From Ruminococcaceae bacterium UBA7212 (GTDB lineage Bacteria; Bacillota; Clostridia; Oscillospirales; Acutalibacteraceae), in NCBI GenBank assembly GCA_002490525.1, contig DKUE01000039.1, forward strand, positions 17,893-81,892: 64,000 nucleotides of DNA, read 5' to 3'. The translations under genes and the position numbers were made by a program. This document shows positions 42,445-50,057 of this stretch, in pieces (positions within the stretch are counted from its first letter, which is position 1; every line of letters begins with the position of its first letter). Below the pieces are notes generated by a model. It was not told the origin of the DNA. It did not search any database and worked only from the letters and a program-made list of their open reading frames with translations.

Positions 42445-43686
42445 TTATTCGCTCGCGGAAACGCCCGCAAGCCTTCCCGTAGAAAATGCAATCTGCAAAT
42501 TGAAACCGCCTGTGTAGCCATCGCAGTCCAGCAATTCGCCTGCAAAGTACAACCCGCGGCACAGCTTGCTCTCCATGGTTTTCGGATTGATTTCACTTGT
42601 TTTCACGCCGCCCGCAGTCACAATTGCCTCTTTCATATCGTAAAAATCCATAACCGTCAGGCGAAGCCCTTTTACGGTTTCCACAAGCTTTTGACGCTGT
42701 TCCTTAGTAATTTGATTCACCTTTTCGGACGGACGCAGTCCCGCACGGTGCAATACGGCAGGGATAATTGCACGCGGGAGCAAAAGCCCCAGGGTGTTGG
42801 CGATGGATTTGTTTAAATTCTCCGAGAAGTCGCGTAAAACACGTGCATCCAATTTTTCGTGTGACAGTGCGGGCTTTAAATCAATATCTATAATATACCG
42901 TTCCGCCTGCATTTCACGCATATGTGCACTTGCCGACAAAATCATCGGTCCCGAAACACCGAAATGCGTGAACAGCATCTCGCCGAAATCCTCATAAATC
43001 ACTTTTTTCGTTTTTGTGTCTTGCACGGAAATCGCTGTATTTCGAAGGGAAAGCCCCATACAGTCACTGCAAAACCCTTCACGGCAACGCAGTGCGGACA
43101 AAGAGGGATACAGAGCTGTTACGGTATGTCCGACGCTTTTTGCCAAAGCATAGCCGTCCCCTGTAGACCCCGTTTTCGGATAAGATTTTCCGCCTGTCGC
43201 CAAAATCACACGGTCGGCTAAAATGCATTCGCCGCTTTCAGTTTTCACACCTTTTACCGCACCGTTTTCCGTCAGCAATTCCGTTACACGCGCCTGCGTT
43301 ATCTGCACGCCGACATCCGAGAGATAGCGCGAGAGCGCATCCACAATATCCGCCGCCCTGTCTGACTGCGGGAAAACGCGGTTTCCGCGTTCCACCTTCA
43401 GCGGCACACCGTAATCCTCAAAAAAATCAATGGTGTCCTGCGGCATAAACCCCGCAAACGCACTGTATAAAAACCGCCCGTTGCCGGGGATATTTTGAAT
43501 CAACATATCGACTGCATCCGTATGATGTGTAACGTTACAGCGTCCCTTCCCCGTAATCAGAACCTTTCTGCCGATTTTGGCGTTCCGCTCCACGAGCAGC
43601 ACATCGGCACAGTTTTCCGCCGCCGTGCCCGCCGCCACGGTACCTGCCGCACCTGCCCCGACAACAATGACTTTCTTACTCTGCAT
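42445..43686 (-). CDS. HI0933-family flavoprotein (second copy)
   Basis: The 413-residue protein starts KVIVVGAGAAGTVAAGTAAE and has the hallmark KVLITGKGRCNVTHHTD and ILATGGKSYPKTGSTGDGYA blocks. It ends with the GGFNLQIAFSTGRLAG motif. It is a paralogue of the protein at 21.6-22.8 kb and closer to the clostridial type found next to cmk. Its ATG lies within the end of the RpiR regulator gene (11-base overlap), preceded by GGAGG. The substrate is unknown. Confidence 0.93.
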   Translation of the reverse strand: MQSKKVIVVGAGAAGTVAAGTAAENCADVLLVERNAKIGRKVLITGKGRCNVTHHTDAVDMLIQNIPGNGRFLYSAFAGFMPQDTIDFFEDYGVPLKVERGNRVFPQSDRAADIVDALSRYLSDVGVQITQARVTELLTENGAVKGVKTESGECILADRVILATGGKSYPKTGSTGDGYALAKSVGHTVTALYPSLSALRCREGFCSDCMGLSLRNTAISVQDTKTKKVIYEDFGEMLFTHFGVSGPMILSASAHMREMQAERYIIDIDLKPALSHEKLDARVLRDFSENLNKSIANTLGLLLPRAIIPAVLHRAGLRPSEKVNQITKEQRQKLVETVKGLRLTVMDFYDMKEAIVTAGGVKTSEINPKTMESKLCRGLYFAGELLDCDGYTGGFNLQIAFSTGRLAGVSASE

Positions 43687-44557
43687 TTTCGGGAATATCC
43701 TCCGTTTTTTCATAAACCTGGTATTCATCCCAGATGCCTTCGAGTTTATTGAAGTTGTCATATACCTCATCGCGGCGCGAAAGTGTTACACCGACAATCA
43801 AGGCATTCATAAGACTCAGCGGTGCGGTAAGGGAATCGACCACAGACGCCATATCGCTGCGCGCGACCAAAAGATGATTGGCATACAGCGCAATCGGCGA
43901 TTTTTCCGTATCGGTGACAGCAATAATTTTTGCACCGCGGTCTGCAATAAAGCGCAGTGCGCTGACCGTTTGCTTAGAATACCGCGGGAAGCTGATTGCA
44001 ATACAAACATCCTCTTCCCCAATGCGGAACATCTGCTCAAACATTTCCGATGCACTGGAAGTATCGACCAGCACAACCGAGTCAAACACTAAATTAAAAT
44101 AGAAAGCCAAAAATGATGCCAACGCCGCCGAGGAACGGACGCCGAGAATATAAATACGGCGCGCACGGTTGATTTCCTGCACGGCATTTTGAAAATCGGC
44201 ACGGGAAGTACGCTCCGCCGTTTCGCGTATCAGCTCAATATCATCACTCAAAACCGAACTGATAATATCCCCGTCGCCGATAAGACTTTCGGAAACCTCC
44301 ATGCGCTGTACGGCAGTCAGCTTCGATTTAATCATCTGCTGTAACTCGCGCTGTAATTCCGGATAACCCTTAAACCCCAGCTCTGTGGCAAACCGCACCA
44401 CAGTGGATTCGCTCACGCCGACCTTATTTCCCAATGCGGCGGCGGTCATAAACGCCGCTTTGTCATAGTTTTCTGCAATATACGCCGCGATTTTTTTATG
44501 CCCTTTTGACAAGCGGCGCAAATTGGCCTCCATGGAAGCTAATAAAGAACTGTTCAT
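43676..44557 (-). CDS. MurR/RpiR family transcriptional regulator
   Basis: The 293-residue regulator has an N-terminal HTH of the RpiR type (about residues 1-77; KVGVSESTVVRFATELGFKGYPELQ). A SIS sugar-phosphate-binding domain follows (about 110-250; YILGVRSSAALASFLAFYF, CIAISFPRYSKQTV). The family usually responds to sugar phosphates or amino-sugar phosphates. The neighbours (flavoprotein, cmk) are not sugar genes, so the target is not evident. The ATG at 44557 has an AAAGGACAGGGTG region before it. Confidence 0.94.
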   Translation of the reverse strand: MNSSLLASMEANLRRLSKGHKKIAAYIAENYDKAAFMTAAALGNKVGVSESTVVRFATELGFKGYPELQRELQQMIKSKLTAVQRMEVSESLIGDGDIISSVLSDDIELIRETAERTSRADFQNAVQEINRARRIYILGVRSSAALASFLAFYFNLVFDSVVLVDTSSASEMFEQMFRIGEEDVCIAISFPRYSKQTVSALRFIADRGAKIIAVTDTEKSPIALYANHLLVARSDMASVVDSLTAPLSLMNALIVGVTLSRRDEVYDNFNKLEGIWDEYQVYEKTEDIPENAE

Positions 44558-44649
44558 AACACCCTGTCCTTTTTCCTTTATATTCACTTTTATTATAATA
44601 TTTTTTCAAAGGAAATCAAGCAAAAATGCAGGATTTCATGCAAGGAAAT

Positions 44650-45837
44650 TCAAATCCGCACCGTGTTCTCTGTCATTTCCGTGCCGCACGGGCGTATTTC
44701 GGGCAAGGTAAGATTATAAATATCAGTGGCAAGACATTCCAAACGAAATTGCCGCTGTGCATATGCCGAGAGATATGCCGCATCGGAAGCCCGCATTACA
44801 ATCGGCAGTTGCGCCGTTTCCCGCGCGCGGCGCAGAAGGACTTTTCCGCGCTCGGAAAAACCCAGCACCCGCAAATACGGAATTTTTTCTGTATCCGAAC
44901 GCCGTATGCCGAGAAATGCACTAAGCACAATGCGGCGAATTCGTGCGTGACTGTAGCGCTTGGTTTTGGCGTTGTCAAATGCTTCAAGAAGTGTGCAGGC
45001 GGTACGGGCGGCGGTGAGAATCCGGTTTTCAATGCCCTCAGAGACATCCGGTACCGCTTCAAAATCTTTTGCTTCCGCTCTCCGCAAAAATGCAAGAACG
45101 GCAATATCCAATTTCGTATATAGCGCAGGGGCTAAGCCTTTCATGATTTCCGCATGTAAAATTTCCGCAGACGGCGGCGGCAGAAACGCCGTTACATCCT
45201 CCTGAATTTCTATTTTTTTTCGCAGTGCCGAACCGCTCGCAAAAGCATCTGCGGTCTCTGCCGCATCATGCGGTACACCCGCGCGCAAAACGGTCTGCGG
45301 TATAATTTCCGCATGCAGCTCCCGCAGGGCACGAATGTATTCAATGCCGAGAATATTGTTCGGCGTTTGTAAAAGCGCAGCGATTTCCGTCCCATATAAG
45401 GTGCGCACCGCCTGCTCCCGTGCGGCGGCAAAGGATTCGCCCGCCTGCATCTGCCTGTGTATCACAGATTCCACAGCGGGATCAAAAAGCGTCTGTGCTG
45501 CCGTTTGCAGTTTGGAAATCTCGCCGCATTCGCTACCGAACAACAGCATATCTACCATTCCCAGTGCGCCCAGTACAGACACGCCGCCGCGTGCAAAGGT
45601 CTGCGCCCCCGCAACGGAAAACGCCAGCGGTAATTCTAATACCAAATCCGCACCGCACAAAAGCGCCGCTTCCGCACGCCTGTGCTTTTCTAAAATTGCA
45701 GGCTCCCCACGCTGTGTAAAATTGCCGCTCTGCACAACAACAATGCCGTCCGAAGCCATTTTTTTCGCTTCAGACAACAAATACGCGTGCCCGTTATGCA
45801 GCGGATTAAACTCCGCAATGATTCCCGCAACCGACAT
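44650..45837 (-). CDS. tmcAL: tRNA(Met) cytidine acetate ligase
   Basis: The 395-residue protein of the YlbM/TmcAL family has a nucleotidyltransferase-like N-terminus: GIIAEFNPLHNGHAYLL, with the HxGH-type HNGH and later VVQSGNFTQRGEPA. Then LPLAFSVAGAQTFARGGVSVL follows. TmcAL uses acetate and ATP to form N4-acetylcytidine at the wobble position of elongator tRNA-Met. It diverges from ackA, which also handles acetate. The two promoters overlap. Confidence 0.95.
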   Translation of the reverse strand: MSVAGIIAEFNPLHNGHAYLLSEAKKMASDGIVVVQSGNFTQRGEPAILEKHRRAEAALLCGADLVLELPLAFSVAGAQTFARGGVSVLGALGMVDMLLFGSECGEISKLQTAAQTLFDPAVESVIHRQMQAGESFAAAREQAVRTLYGTEIAALLQTPNNILGIEYIRALRELHAEIIPQTVLRAGVPHDAAETADAFASGSALRKKIEIQEDVTAFLPPPSAEILHAEIMKGLAPALYTKLDIAVLAFLRRAEAKDFEAVPDVSEGIENRILTAARTACTLLEAFDNAKTKRYSHARIRRIVLSAFLGIRRSDTEKIPYLRVLGFSERGKVLLRRARETAQLPIVMRASDAAYLSAYAQRQFRLECLATDIYNLTLPEIRPCGTEMTENTVRI

Positions 45838-45859
45838 AACTGTTTCTTCCTTTTTCTAC

Positions 45860-45888
45860 TTGAAATTCCAAAAGACACAGTATATAAT
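45860..45888 (+). promoter_or_regulatory. Promoter of ackA
   Basis: TTGAAA (45860-45865) and TATAAT (45883-45888) are 17 bases apart, giving a leader of about 72 bases. The -10 box shares bases with the -10 of the opposing tmcAL promoter. Confidence 0.75.
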
Positions 45889-45912
45889 AATATAGTTTAA
45901 ACAAACTTGCAA
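45884..45912 (-). promoter_or_regulatory. Promoter of tmcAL
   Basis: Minus-strand TTGCAA (45912-45907) and TATTAT (45889-45884) are 17 bases apart, 47 bases before the tmcAL start. Confidence 0.7.
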
Positions 45913-45966
45913 GCCTTGTTCTATCAGGGCGGACAAGCATCAAGAAAGCTATTTGGAGGAATTTTT

Positions 45967-47190
45967 GTGAAAATTCTGGTTATCAATGCAGGCAGCTCAT
46001 CGCTCAAATATCAGCTGATTGATATGGACGGCGAAAAGCTGATTGCAAAAGGCATTTGCGAACGTGTGAAGGATGCCCAAAACAGCTGTGTGTCCTACAC
46101 ACACTATCCGAACAATCAAGAAATAAAGGGCAAAGACGTTCCCGCGCCGATGGCGAATCACACCGAGGCGTTCCACGTGGTCAAAGCCCTTTTGACCGAA
46201 GGCGACAGCAAAGTGATTGACGATTTGTCCGAGGTCACGGCAGTCGGTCACCGCGTGGTGCAGGGCGGTTCCCTGTTTAACAAGAGCGTATTGATTGACA
46301 AAAGCGTCATTGACGGCATCGAGAGCCTCTGTGACCTCGCGCCTTTGCACAATCCCGCGCATATTCAGGGGATGGAAGCCAGTATTGCGCTGTTCGGCGA
46401 CAAGGTTCCGCAGGTTGCGGTGTTTGACAACGCCTTCCATTCCACCATGCCCGCAGAGGCCTATATGTTCGGTCTGCCGTATGCATATTATGAGAAATAT
46501 AAAATCCGCAAATACGGGTTTCACGGCACATCACACCGTTTTGTCAGCGCACGCTGTGCCGAGGTCATGGGCAAGCCGATTGAGGAACTGAAAATTATTA
46601 CCTGCCATTTGGGCAACGGCTCTTCCATTACCGCAGTAAAAAACGGCAAGGTCATTGACACCTCAATGGGTCTTACGCCTTTAGACGGTGAAATTATGGG
46701 CACGCGCACAGGCTCTATTGACCCCTCCGCCGTTCTGTATGTCATGAAAAAAGAAAACAAAACGCCTGACGAAATGGATACTCTGCTCAATAAGCAATCG
46801 GGAATTCTCGGTGTTTCGGGGCTTTCTTCCGATGACCGCGACATCAAAAAAGCCGCGGCAGAGGGCAACGAGAGAGCCGCACTTGCACGCAAAATGCAGA
46901 TTTATGAAATCGTAAAATACATCGGTTCCTATACTGCTGCTATGGACGGCGTAGACGCGATTGTATTTACGGGCGGCATCGGTGAAAATGCCGACGATAT
47001 GCGCGCAACCGTTTGCGACAGACTGTCTTTCCTCGGCATTGATATTAACAAGCCCTACAATGCAACGCTTGTCAAAGGCGCAGAAGGCGAAATTTCCACC
47101 GAAAACTCCAAGGTTCGCGTATTCGTACTGCCGACCAACGAAGAGTTACTCATTGCAAGAGATACAAGAGACATCGTAAACAGCCTGTAA
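45967..47190 (+). CDS. ackA: Acetate kinase
   Basis: AckA interconverts acetyl phosphate plus ADP with acetate plus ATP, the energy-yielding end of acetate fermentation. The 407-residue chain begins ILVINAGSSSLKYQL and has ITCHLGNGSSITAVKNGKVIDTSMG and the late VFTGGIGENADDMR. The start is a GTG with TTGGAGG before it. No pta gene is adjacent, although the two are often paired. A hairpin terminator follows. Confidence 0.97.
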   Translation: MKILVINAGSSSLKYQLIDMDGEKLIAKGICERVKDAQNSCVSYTHYPNNQEIKGKDVPAPMANHTEAFHVVKALLTEGDSKVIDDLSEVTAVGHRVVQGGSLFNKSVLIDKSVIDGIESLCDLAPLHNPAHIQGMEASIALFGDKVPQVAVFDNAFHSTMPAEAYMFGLPYAYYEKYKIRKYGFHGTSHRFVSARCAEVMGKPIEELKIITCHLGNGSSITAVKNGKVIDTSMGLTPLDGEIMGTRTGSIDPSAVLYVMKKENKTPDEMDTLLNKQSGILGVSGLSSDDRDIKKAAAEGNERAALARKMQIYEIVKYIGSYTAAMDGVDAIVFTGGIGENADDMRATVCDRLSFLGIDINKPYNATLVKGAEGEISTENSKVRVFVLPTNEELLIARDTRDIVNSL

Positions 47191-47242
47191 GAGTCCTTTT
47201 TCGGCAGGGACGCAAAAGAAAAATCATATGCACAGCAAACCA

Positions 47243-47273
47243 ACAGCGGCAGAGTATTATGCTCTGCCGCTGT
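47243..47273 (+). terminator. Hairpin terminator after ackA
   Basis: ACAGCGGCAGAG and CTCTGCCGCTGT form a 12-bp perfect stem, followed by TCTTATATT. Confidence 0.7.
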
Positions 47274-47392
47274 CTTATATTGGAACGGTTGCTATTCCGG
47301 AAGAAAAAAATATATAATTAAATCAGGACATTTTGTGTCATGATTTAAGTGCTGTTTTTGAAACCCACACTCCAGACAAGGAGAAAATCAAG

Positions 47393-48205
47393 ATGCAGGA
47401 AAGCAGATTATTTAAGATTGTGTATCATTTACTGGATAAAGGCCGGGCTACCGCCTCAGAATCGGCCGAAAAATTTGAAGTTTCCGTCAGAACGATATAC
47501 AGAGATGTGGATGCTTTGAGCGAAGCCGGTATTCCTGTTTATGCAGAAACGGGTCGAAGCGGCGGTATTCATTTGATGCATAATTTTGTTTTAGATAAAG
47601 CTGTATTGTCGGAAGAAGAAAAGCAAGAAATTCTGACAGCCTTACAAAGTATGAGTTTTATGAAAAATACGGACAGCAGCCAAACATTGCAAAAGCTTTC
47701 TGCAATCTTTCATCTCCGTTCGGAAAATTGGCTGGAAGTGGATTTTTCCAGATGGGGAAATAAAGGCACGGACAACGAGAAATTTGAATTGCTGAAATCA
47801 GCAATAATTCAACAAAAATGCATAAAAATAACCTATGCGAATTCCTATCTTTATGAATGGCATCAGCTTCTGCTGAATTGGGTACATTCCAATCAGAACG
47901 GTGATAATCAGCCGTTTATTCCAAAGCCTTACAATTGGAAAACCTATGGAGATATGAATATGGAGTTTTTCCGCAAACACCAGTCCACCCCGTTGGAAGC
48001 AGCAAAATGCATGCTTCGGGAATCGCATACCGAGGTCATGGAATTGGCAAAAACATTTTCAAATGAAGAATTATTTACAAAAGGCGTTTACAAATGGGTC
48101 GGCGGCAGCACATTAGGCTCATATTTTGTCAGCGTTACGGCAAGTCACTACGATTGGGCAATCAAAAAACTGAAAGCACATAAGAAAAACTGCGCCGATA
48201 GGTAA
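47393..48205 (+). CDS. Chimeric HTH (YafY-type) regulator joined to a ClbS/DfsB-like domain
   Basis: Residues 1 to about 60 form a DeoR-like HTH (ASESAEKFEVSVRTIYRDVDAL), with the usual following AETGRSGGIHLMHNFVLDKAVLS. The region up to about 150 leads into a WYL domain that breaks off after IKITYANSY. From LYEWHQLLLNW onward the chain reads as a ClbS/DfsB (DUF1706) protein, with IPKPYNWKTYGDMN and GSTLGSYFVSVTASHYDWAIKKLK. ClbS proteins are DinB-like helical bundles, and ClbS itself protects against colibactin. The join at about nt 47840-47855 looks like a deletion fusing two neighbouring genes. The region is AT-richer than its surroundings. AAGGAG precedes the ATG. Confidence 0.8.
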   Translation: MQESRLFKIVYHLLDKGRATASESAEKFEVSVRTIYRDVDALSEAGIPVYAETGRSGGIHLMHNFVLDKAVLSEEEKQEILTALQSMSFMKNTDSSQTLQKLSAIFHLRSENWLEVDFSRWGNKGTDNEKFELLKSAIIQQKCIKITYANSYLYEWHQLLLNWVHSNQNGDNQPFIPKPYNWKTYGDMNMEFFRKHQSTPLEAAKCMLRESHTEVMELAKTFSNEELFTKGVYKWVGGSTLGSYFVSVTASHYDWAIKKLKAHKKNCADR

Positions 48206-48340
48206 GATGAAACAGCTTTTCTCCGAAAACAGAAATGCACCAAAAGAACGCACTCCCAATTCCGCTTTGCAGGAAGCGATTGAGGGTGCGTTTATCTGTG
48301 ATGAAGCAACCGTCGTTTTCGTTGCGCAGGGCGCCTGCCG

Positions 48341-48796
48341 TTATTTGAGTTTTGCATTCATTTTTTTCAATTTGCATTTCCACCCAATATACTGCGACAG
48401 CCATACCAAAAGAAAAATCAGCACAAACACAAGGAAATAGCCGATTGCGCCCCACAGGCTGTGTTCCATCCAGTACAGCACATAGGCTATCGGCATCATG
48501 GCGGCGCTCAAAATCAAGAAATATATGCCGGACTGTTTTAAAATACTCCAGCTGTCTAAACTGAAAATCACGGAACCCGCACAGGACACTGCTCCCAGCA
48601 CACCGCACAAAACGGTTTGCAGAATCACTGCACGGAGCGGTGTACCCACCGTTTCAATGAGCGCGGGTACATAAGGATAGTATTGCCCGTCCCTAAGTCC
48701 GATAGAAATAAAAATGGTGATAACAGAACCGATGGCTATCCCGAACGGAATGCCCAGAAGCAATCTTTTGCAAACTTCTTTTTTGATATTTTTCAC
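48341..48796 (-). CDS. DUF3021 family membrane protein
   Basis: The 151-residue protein has four transmembrane helices and an early RLLLGIPFGIAIGSVITIFISIG helix. It ends in a short basic tail, as usual for DUF3021. Such genes lie next to LytTR regulators in many Firmicutes and are thought to affect their activity. The GTG start at 48796 has GAGGTG before it and lies 10 bases after the LytTR stop. Confidence 0.88.
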   Translation of the reverse strand: MKNIKKEVCKRLLLGIPFGIAIGSVITIFISIGLRDGQYYPYVPALIETVGTPLRAVILQTVLCGVLGAVSCAGSVIFSLDSWSILKQSGIYFLILSAAMMPIAYVLYWMEHSLWGAIGYFLVFVLIFLLVWLSQYIGWKCKLKKMNAKLK

Positions 48797-48806
48797 AGTA
48801 AACACC

Positions 48807-49247
48807 TCACACACCTAAAAGCTGTTTGATTTCACGGACATACCGCCGCGACACATACGTGACCGTCCCGTTTAAAAAGCGGATGCAAATTGTGCCTGTA
48901 AAGCTCAAATCGAAGCTTTTCACCTTTTGCAGATTGACAATTTCCGATTTGGAAATCCGCACAAACGAGCTGTGCGGCAGTCTTTCTTCCGCTTCGTATA
49001 GACGCAGGCGCAAATCGTATGTGCCGTTTTCTGTCACGGCAGCCGTTTTTCCGCCATCCGCAAACACCCGAATCAACTCAGCCGGCTTTAGAATTTCCAT
49101 TTCTCCGTCCCGGCTGCCCGTCAGCAGTTGCGGGGGCGTATCGGCTATGCGTTTTGCCAGTGCCTGTACCGTTTCGTCCACCTGCGCCGTCCGTATGATG
49201 ACCTGCGGCTCGGCACAGGCGGCGTCCACCTGAATTTCGACTTTCAC
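48807..49247 (-). CDS. LytTR-domain DNA-binding regulator
   Basis: The 146-residue protein has an N-terminal about 45-residue unassigned part and a LytTR DNA-binding domain from about 50 on. LytTR motifs are RLPHSSFVRISKSEIVNL and NGTVTYVSRRYVREIKQLLG. It lacks a receiver domain, as do other LytTR-DUF3021 pairs, and probably regulates its own operon and a nearby transporter. The start is GTG at 49247 with AGGAG before it; the frame is open upstream without a good site. Confidence 0.9.
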   Translation of the reverse strand: MKVEIQVDAACAEPQVIIRTAQVDETVQALAKRIADTPPQLLTGSRDGEMEILKPAELIRVFADGGKTAAVTENGTYDLRLRLYEAEERLPHSSFVRISKSEIVNLQKVKSFDLSFTGTICIRFLNGTVTYVSRRYVREIKQLLGV

Positions 49248-49354
49248 TGCCCTGCTCCTTTCTTTCCGATTGATTTTATATCTATAGTATAAGGCTTCTC
49301 TGAAAAATTGCATCTGTTTTTCCGTAAACGGTCTTTTGGGGACGACAAACGGTA

Positions 49355-49397
49355 GAAAAAAACAGAGGTTGCGATGTGCACCTCTGTTTTTGTTTGG
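49355..49397. terminator. Terminator between the VOC and LytTR genes
   Basis: AAAACAGAGGT and ACCTCTGTTTT pair around a 10-base loop, with T-runs on both strands. It mainly serves the VOC gene on the minus strand. Confidence 0.75.
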
Positions 49398-49427
49398 CAT
49401 TGCCGTTGGTTTTGTACGGATTTCGGC

Positions 49428-49451
49428 GGTCGAACACAGTTCACCCCTACG
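49428..49451. repeat. Partial copy of the GGGCGAAC/GTTCGCCC dispersed repeat
   Basis: Bases ending GTTCACCCCTAC match the right half of the repeat at 49522-49572 with a few substitutions. It is intergenic. Confidence 0.5.
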
Positions 49452-49465
49452 GGATGTACAAATTT

Positions 49466-49503
49466 GTCATTCTGAGCGTAGCGAAGAACCTCACACAGCA
49501 CAA
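49466..49503. repeat. Second copy of the 38-base GTCATTCTGAGCG repeat
   Basis: It is identical to 658-695 at 36 of 38 positions. The inverted partner seen in the first copy is not present here. Confidence 0.7.
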
Positions 49504-49515
49504 AGTGAATTTGAT

Positions 49516-49941
49516 TTACGCGTAGGGACGGACATCCTTGTCCGTCTGCGGGCGAACGCAGTTCGCCCCTACTTTTAATCCAAAGGCAAGCCAACGGCCG
49601 TCTAAATCTTCAATAACCAACTCTTTATTCTGATAGTCCGTCATATTCAAGGGATGAATCACTTTTACCCCTTTTGCAACAAACGCCTTTTCAAGCAATT
49701 CTTGATTTTCTGTATATAAATACGCATCATAGCCATATCCGTATAATGTTCGGTTCGGCAATACTTTATCCGTATTCGCTTGAAGTAAAATAATTTCAAC
49801 ATTGTCTTGATACAGACAAATATGCGGTTCTTTGCATTCCAAATATTCAACTGCTTTAAAAGCTAACTTTGATATATAAAATTCCGCAGTTTTCTTTATA
49901 TTTGGAACAGGAAAAATACAGCTTAATCCCAAGATACGCAT
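49516..49941 (-). CDS. VOC (glyoxalase/bleomycin-resistance fold) protein with repeat-derived tail
   Basis: The 141-residue protein has the glyoxalase-like pattern: CIFPVPNIKKTAEFYISKLAFK at the start, VEIILLQANTD, and VIEDLDGRWLAFG near the end. The reaction is unknown; many such small proteins are resistance or isomerase-like. The last about 17 residues, from VGANCVRPQTDKDVRPYA, are encoded by a dispersed palindromic repeat, which also sets the stop. The original C-terminus was probably at or soon after FGLK. The ATG at 49941 has AAAGGTG before it. The gene is AT-rich. Confidence 0.82.
   Translation of the reverse strand: MRILGLSCIFPVPNIKKTAEFYISKLAFKAVEYLECKEPHICLYQDNVEIILLQANTDKVLPNRTLYGYGYDAYLYTENQELLEKAFVAKGVKVIHPLNMTDYQNKELVIEDLDGRWLAFGLKVGANCVRPQTDKDVRPYA
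49522..49572. repeat. Palindromic dispersed repeat overlapping the VOC gene end
   Basis: The 51-base unit has GTAGGG and CCCTAC ends. It contains two hairpins: GACGGAC/GTCCGTC and GGGCGAAC/GTTCGCCC. It supplies the last codons and stop context of the VOC gene on the minus strand. Confidence 0.7.
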
Positions 49942-50020
49942 ATACAATTCACACCTTTGCACTTCGATTTTCACACCGCACCTACAATTTGCAAATCCAA
50001 TTTACATTGCGTTGCTTTTA

Positions 50021-50045
50021 CGGCGAGGGCAAGTTCTCGCCCTAC
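50021..50045. repeat. Hairpin repeat GGCGAGGGCAAG...CTCGCCCTAC
   Basis: GGCGAGggcaagttCTCGCCCTAC is a short palindrome related in form to the repeats at 49.4-49.6 kb. It lies 13 bases after the uvrA stop. Confidence 0.5.
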
Positions 50046-50057
50046 GGCATTTGGTAT

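Noticed and set aside
48207..48440. Plus-strand frame of 77 codons after the chimeric gene
   Set aside because: Most of it lies opposite the DUF3021 gene and the product has no family features; no good ribosome site is present.
48341..49247. LytTR-DUF3021 pair as a novel signalling system
   Set aside because: This two-gene arrangement is common in Firmicutes; only its place in an AT-rich accessory patch is of interest.
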